This document shows positions 60,583-64,000 of a DNA stretch of 64,000 bases, piece after piece. This DNA is from an uncultured Candidatus Actinomarina sp. Lineage in GTDB: Bacteria; Actinomycetota; Acidimicrobiia; Actinomarinales; Actinomarinaceae. The stretch covers positions 1-64,000 of the forward strand of contig CABYIX010000003.1 in the NCBI GenBank assembly GCA_902519215.1, read 5' to 3'. Made by a program: the position numbers and the translations under genes. The first letter of the stretch is position 1. Each line of letters opens with the position of its first letter. The notes below the pieces were generated by a model that saw only the letters and a program-made list of their open reading frames with translations, did not search any database and was not told the origin of the DNA.

Positions 60583-61548
60583 ATGTTGAGTAAAGAGGCT
60601 ATTAAAGCCAAAAATAAATATAAAAAATTAGGTTCTATGATTTCATGGCTAGTCGTTGAACCTTGGAAACCAGTAATGTGGAAAGTCAAACTGCAGAGGT
60701 TTAACTTTGATAATGTTGTTGCAATAAATCCAAAATCTAAAGGTCATAAAAAAGAGAAGTTAAAACTTGCAGGAATGGAGACATGGAAGATTACAACTCC
60801 TAACTCAGATCCAGAAAAGATTCTTCTATATTTTCATGGCGGAGCATATCAAGTTGGAAGTCCTAAAGGGTACTATCCTATGCTTACTCATTTAGCGAGG
60901 GAAACAGGGTTTACAATCTATATTCCTGATTACAGACTCGCACCAGAACACTATCACCCAGCGCAGGTTGAGGATGGTGTTGCAGCATATGAGGCAATGG
61001 TAAATGACTTAGGTTATTCTCCGGATCAAATTGCTTTCGGTGGTGATTCAGCAGGTGGAAATATGTCACTTGTGACAATGTTGAAACTAAAAGAACAGGG
61101 TAAAGAATTACCAGCAGCAATAATGTGTATCTCTCCGTGGGCAGATCCTGCCGCAACCGGAGAATCATATAATCGAGAAATGGCTGAAAAGGATTTGCTC
61201 ATTGGACCTATTTTTAAAAGAATGTGGGATGAATATAATCTTGATGGATTCGGAGGGTACTTTGTAAAAGAAGAAGACTTAGATTCAGAAAACCCATATA
61301 TCTCTCCTATAAAAGGTGACTATAAAAATAGTCCTCCAATAATGATTCAAGTTGGTGGTGATGAGTTACTACTTTCAGACTCTAGAACGTTGAAGAATGC
61401 CTTAGAGCGTGATGGCATAGAACATGAATATAAAGAGTGGGAGGATTTATGGCATGTATTTCAAATAGAAGCAGTGCTGCCTGAATCAGTAGAGTCTTTT
61501 AAAATGTTTGGAAATTTCTTAAATAAACATATTGGTGTAAAAGTCTAA
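60583..61548 (+). CDS. alpha/beta hydrolase, HSL/Aes esterase family
   Basis: 321 residues. The HSL oxyanion motif is LYFHGGAYQVGSP, the nucleophile GGDSAGGN, the acid Asp in GGDELLLSD and His in DLWHVF. Acts on short acyl esters or lipids; no signal peptide. AGGGGGAG precedes the ATG. Followed by a co-directional epimerase gene. Confidence 0.9.
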   Translation: MLSKEAIKAKNKYKKLGSMISWLVVEPWKPVMWKVKLQRFNFDNVVAINPKSKGHKKEKLKLAGMETWKITTPNSDPEKILLYFHGGAYQVGSPKGYYPMLTHLARETGFTIYIPDYRLAPEHYHPAQVEDGVAAYEAMVNDLGYSPDQIAFGGDSAGGNMSLVTMLKLKEQGKELPAAIMCISPWADPAATGESYNREMAEKDLLIGPIFKRMWDEYNLDGFGGYFVKEEDLDSENPYISPIKGDYKNSPPIMIQVGGDELLLSDSRTLKNALERDGIEHEYKEWEDLWHVFQIEAVLPESVESFKMFGNFLNKHIGVKV

Positions 61549-61591
61549 ACTTTATACTTAATATCATAAATATTTAAAACAAAGGATAGTA

Positions 61592-62581
61592 ATGAAGCGC
61601 GCACTTATTACTGGAAGTTCTGGTCATGTTGGGTCGAATCTTGTAAGAAAACTTTCAGAATTAGATTACAAAATTCGATGTATTGACTTTGATGGAGACC
61701 ACAGAGCCTATGAAGGTTATGATGTTGAAATCATAAAAGGAGATATTACCGACAAAGACTCTCTATATGAAATATTTGAGGGTGTTGACGTAGTATTTCA
61801 CACAGCAGCTCTAATTAACTTAGATAGAAGATACAGAGAAGCAATCGAGTTTGTAAATATTGAAGGTACAAGAAATGTTTGTGAAGTTGCACTTGAAAAA
61901 GGTATTGAAAAATTAGTCCACTTCTCTTCAGTGGATGCTTTTTACCGTTTTCCTATTGATGAACCATTACTCGAAGATAGGAAATTAATTGATGATGCAA
62001 GTGGTATGCCATATGATTACTCAAAAGCTGAAGGACAGAGAATAGTTCTTGAGTTCTGCGAGAAAGGGCTAGATGCGTCAATAATTCACCCAACCTCAAT
62101 TGTCGGTCCGAATGATTTTAAACCAGGACTTCCCATGCAGGCATTTGTAGATATGGCAAATGGTAAAACCAAGTTGATGCCTGACTGGGGATATAACTTT
62201 ATTGACGTTCGAGATCTATGTGATGCTGCAATTTCTGCAGTAGAGAATGGGAGGACAGGTCAGAACTACATCATTGGTGGCGAATATCATTCATATTTAT
62301 ATATTGCGGAGTTAATGGGTAAACAAGTAGGGAAAAAAGTTGTTTATGGAAAACTACCTGAGTTTATTACATATATAGCTATTCCTTTTGAATACATTAG
62401 GTCGCTAATCAATAAAAAGCCTCGCTTGATAACACTAGATTCAATTCACACAGCTCAAACTGGAAATAAAGTTGTTCCAAGTACTTTAGCCCGTGAAGAA
62501 CTTGGACATAATCCAAGACCAGTAGAGGAAACTATATTTGATACAGTTGAGTTTTTTCAAAAAAGAGGTCTAGTAAATTAG
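61592..62581 (+). CDS. NAD-dependent epimerase / 3-beta-HSD-like enzyme
   Basis: 329 residues, extended SDR. RALITGSSGHVGSNLVRKL is the cofactor motif, FHTAALINLDRRY, catalytic Ser in VHFSSVDAF and YDYSKAEGQ gives YxxxK. The C-terminus is like dihydroflavonol-reductase/3-beta-HSD proteins. Sterol- or sugar-type substrate not known. Confidence 0.85.
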   Translation: MKRALITGSSGHVGSNLVRKLSELDYKIRCIDFDGDHRAYEGYDVEIIKGDITDKDSLYEIFEGVDVVFHTAALINLDRRYREAIEFVNIEGTRNVCEVALEKGIEKLVHFSSVDAFYRFPIDEPLLEDRKLIDDASGMPYDYSKAEGQRIVLEFCEKGLDASIIHPTSIVGPNDFKPGLPMQAFVDMANGKTKLMPDWGYNFIDVRDLCDAAISAVENGRTGQNYIIGGEYHSYLYIAELMGKQVGKKVVYGKLPEFITYIAIPFEYIRSLINKKPRLITLDSIHTAQTGNKVVPSTLAREELGHNPRPVEETIFDTVEFFQKRGLVN

Positions 62582-62598
62582 GAATTAGTATTTACAAT

Positions 62599-63435
62599 AT
62601 GTCTGTGAATAATTTAGAGTTTCTCAACGTAGCTGGCTACAAATTTGAGCCATTGGAAAACTTGGATTCCCTTATTCCTGAATTCCAGAATAAGTGTGAT
62701 GAGTTAGGCCTTAAGGGTTCTGTGTATCTCAGTCCAAATGGAATAAATTTCTCTATTGCTGGAACCGAAGAAGATGTGGACACATATATAAAATTTATGG
62801 AAGAGGATTCAAGATTTAGAGATATCCCTTTAAAGAAAACCTTTAGTGAGACACAGCCTTTCAGAAGAATGAAGGTGCGTTTAAAAAAAGAAATTATTTC
62901 ACTTGGTAGAGATGATATTAACCCAAGGGAGTTGACTGGAGATTACATAACACCAAGAGAGCTATTTGAAATGTATGAAACTAAGGAAGACGTAATAGTT
63001 CTTGATACTAGAAATGAGTATGAAACAAGAGTTGGGCTTTTTGAAAATGCAGTAGATCTTCAGTTGGATACCTTTAGAGATTTTCCGTCAGCTATTGAGA
63101 CACTTCCGGAGGAATATAAAGATAAGCAAATTGTTATGTACTGTACTGGTGGCATTAGGTGTGAAAAGGCATCTGCTGTCATGATGAAAGCTGGGTTTTC
63201 CGATGTTAAACAATTAGAAGGCGGGGTACTAGATTACTTCAAAGAGACTGGTGGCGCGTACTGGAACGGTGATTGTTTTGTATTTGATGAGAGAGTTGCT
63301 CTAGACAAAGAACTTAAAGAGACGGAGTATATATATTGTTATATTTGCAGAGAGCCACTTTCAGCAGAGGAAAAAGCATCACCAGATTTTAAAATTAATG
63401 AATACTGCCCTTACTGTATAGACAGTAGTTCTTAA
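62599..63435 (+). CDS. trhO: tRNA uridine(34) hydroxylase TrhO-like rhodanese
   Basis: 278 residues. An N-terminal acylphosphatase-like domain (about 5-95, LGLKGSVYLSPNGINFSIAG) is followed by a rhodanese domain with active Cys in MYCTGGIRCEKASAV. A C-terminal CYIC...CPYC pair could bind zinc. TrhO makes 5-hydroxyuridine at tRNA position 34. The end overlaps the convergent small gene by 4 bases. Confidence 0.9.
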   Translation: MSVNNLEFLNVAGYKFEPLENLDSLIPEFQNKCDELGLKGSVYLSPNGINFSIAGTEEDVDTYIKFMEEDSRFRDIPLKKTFSETQPFRRMKVRLKKEIISLGRDDINPRELTGDYITPRELFEMYETKEDVIVLDTRNEYETRVGLFENAVDLQLDTFRDFPSAIETLPEEYKDKQIVMYCTGGIRCEKASAVMMKAGFSDVKQLEGGVLDYFKETGGAYWNGDCFVFDERVALDKELKETEYIYCYICREPLSAEEKASPDFKINEYCPYCIDSSS

Positions 63436-63617
63436 TCATCACCAGGGAAATTAGGATTTCCTCCATAGGGTTCTTCATATTTGTTTTCGTATAAATCTTC
63501 TAAAGTCTGATATATTCTCTTAGATGTAGCTAATACCGTTACAATACCTTTTTTAACAAGCCATTTATATGGAGCTGAAAATATTTTTTGTTCTAACTCA
63601 AGTAACTTTTTAAACAT
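63432..63617 (-). CDS. small protein of unknown function
   Basis: 61 residues from the ATG at 63617 (MFKKLLELEQKIF); a longer start at 63635 adds six. Amphipathic N-terminus and acidic C-terminus (NPNFPGDD). Convergent with trhO. No family. Confidence 0.45.
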   Translation of the reverse strand: MFKKLLELEQKIFSAPYKWLVKKGIVTVLATSKRIYQTLEDLYENKYEEPYGGNPNFPGDD

Positions 63618-63729
63618 AACGGTATAAAAATACAATATTTTGAAATTTATCGGTAATTTTCATTATTAAATTTTATTAACTACTTTTTAAATTTCTGAAA
63701 AAAAGCGATTAAATCTAAAATATCTCTTT

Positions 63730-63846
63730 ATGAATGCAAACAAGATTCTCATTGGTGCAATTATTGTTGTAATAATTTGCTTTCTTATTTATATTTCTTT
63801 TGCATTGATATCAATACCTTTTGTACTATTACTCTCACTATTTTAA
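63730..63846 (+). CDS. 38-residue single-pass membrane peptide
   Basis: ATG at 63730; MNANKILIGA begins a nearly all-hydrophobic peptide of 38 residues. It is directly followed by an intrinsic terminator at 63871-63900, which suggests it is transcribed as its own unit. No homologue recognised. Confidence 0.45.
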   Translation: MNANKILIGAIIVVIICFLIYISFALISIPFVLLLSLF

Positions 63847-63870
63847 GTTTTTTACTAAGTCATTAATAAA

Positions 63871-63900
63871 AAAAGAGGGGTGCTTGACTCCCCCTCTTTT
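63871..63900 (+). terminator. intrinsic terminator after the 38-residue gene
   Basis: AAAAGAGGGG (63871-63880) pairs perfectly with CCCCTCTTTT (63891-63900) around a 10-base loop; A-runs precede and T follow, so it could serve either direction. Confidence 0.85.
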
Positions 63901-64000
63901 ACAAGCTTAAAAACCCTGTCCAGAATTTCTAAGCTATATCATTAGTTTAGGTAATTTATTCGCTTACAGTTATAGAAAATTTAGGTGTCTTTTATACAAT

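Noticed and set aside
63901-64000. Possible C-terminal end of a minus-strand gene (KTPKFSITVSE)
   Set aside because: An in-frame TAA lies just before this stretch, so it is not the end of a longer gene; nothing else is visible here.
1-64000. CRISPR arrays, insertion sequences, phage genes, rRNA genes
   Set aside because: No regularly spaced repeats, transposase motifs, phage proteins or rRNA sequence were seen on either strand.

Overview
The window is AT-rich, gene-dense bacterial DNA with short intergenic gaps and many 4-40 base gene overlaps. A WhiB-type Fe-S regulator, an OmpR-family protein whose DNA-binding domain matches actinobacterial GlnR next to a type II glutamine synthetase, and several TTTTT-type surface linkers point to an actinobacterium. 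The low GC and streamlined layout suggest a marine lineage such as Actinomarinales or a relative; that placement is inference. No insertion sequence, phage gene, CRISPR array or rRNA was seen, and no stretch over 300 bases lacks a gene.

Layout. 1-8459 (+): end of a surface-glycan locus of nonulosonate type, with an SpsF-like cytidylyltransferase 3' end, three GT-B-like glycan proteins, an ABC exporter, a Pse-associated methylase, a PIG-L deacetylase and a sugar N-formyltransferase. 8587-10903 (-): two unknown membrane proteins. 11006-11284 (-): tRNA-Phe, tRNA-Asp and tRNA-Lys, then a polyprenyl-phosphate sugar transferase and a WecG/TagA glycosyltransferase. 13443-22973: argS, an Nfu-N protein, glnII/glnR, an A-type Fe-S carrier, an Mrp ATPase, selA-selB and whiB. 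23033-27722: NfeD, a receiver-only protein, a CorC-like membrane protein and a PQQ-type sugar dehydrogenase lipoprotein.

27723-40015 (almost all -) is the most distinctive part: a polyol PTS island. It carries EI, HPr, a complete mannitol PTS with MtlD, a complete glucitol-type PTS with GutM, an IspD/TarI-like cytidylyltransferase, a COG4091-like SAF-domain oxidoreductase, and a thiamine E1 alpha/beta pair followed by a free-standing lipoyl protein. No sorbitol-6-phosphate dehydrogenase is seen. I infer that the imported polyol phosphate is oxidised by the SAF enzyme and that the product is cleaved by the E1 pair onto the lipoyl carrier. Perfect stem-loops sit between the EIIC and EIIB genes of both PTS operons.

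40091-48513: an unknown gene, an EamA transporter, the rpsF-ssb-rpsR-rplI-dnaB replication/ribosome operon, panB, a lipoprotein MsrA, and a nucleoside-salvage trio (queuosine salvage protein, PfkB kinase, uridine phosphorylase). 48605-63846: accessory metabolism, with a P450, a Cys/Met PLP enzyme, a ceramidase-like membrane hydrolase, penicillin acylase, ArsC, DinB, CutA, an SDR, a lipoprotein metalloprotease, a PlsC-like acyltransferase, an MFS carrier, an esterase, an epimerase and TrhO. Three tiny membrane-peptide ORFs lie in gaps of this last region.
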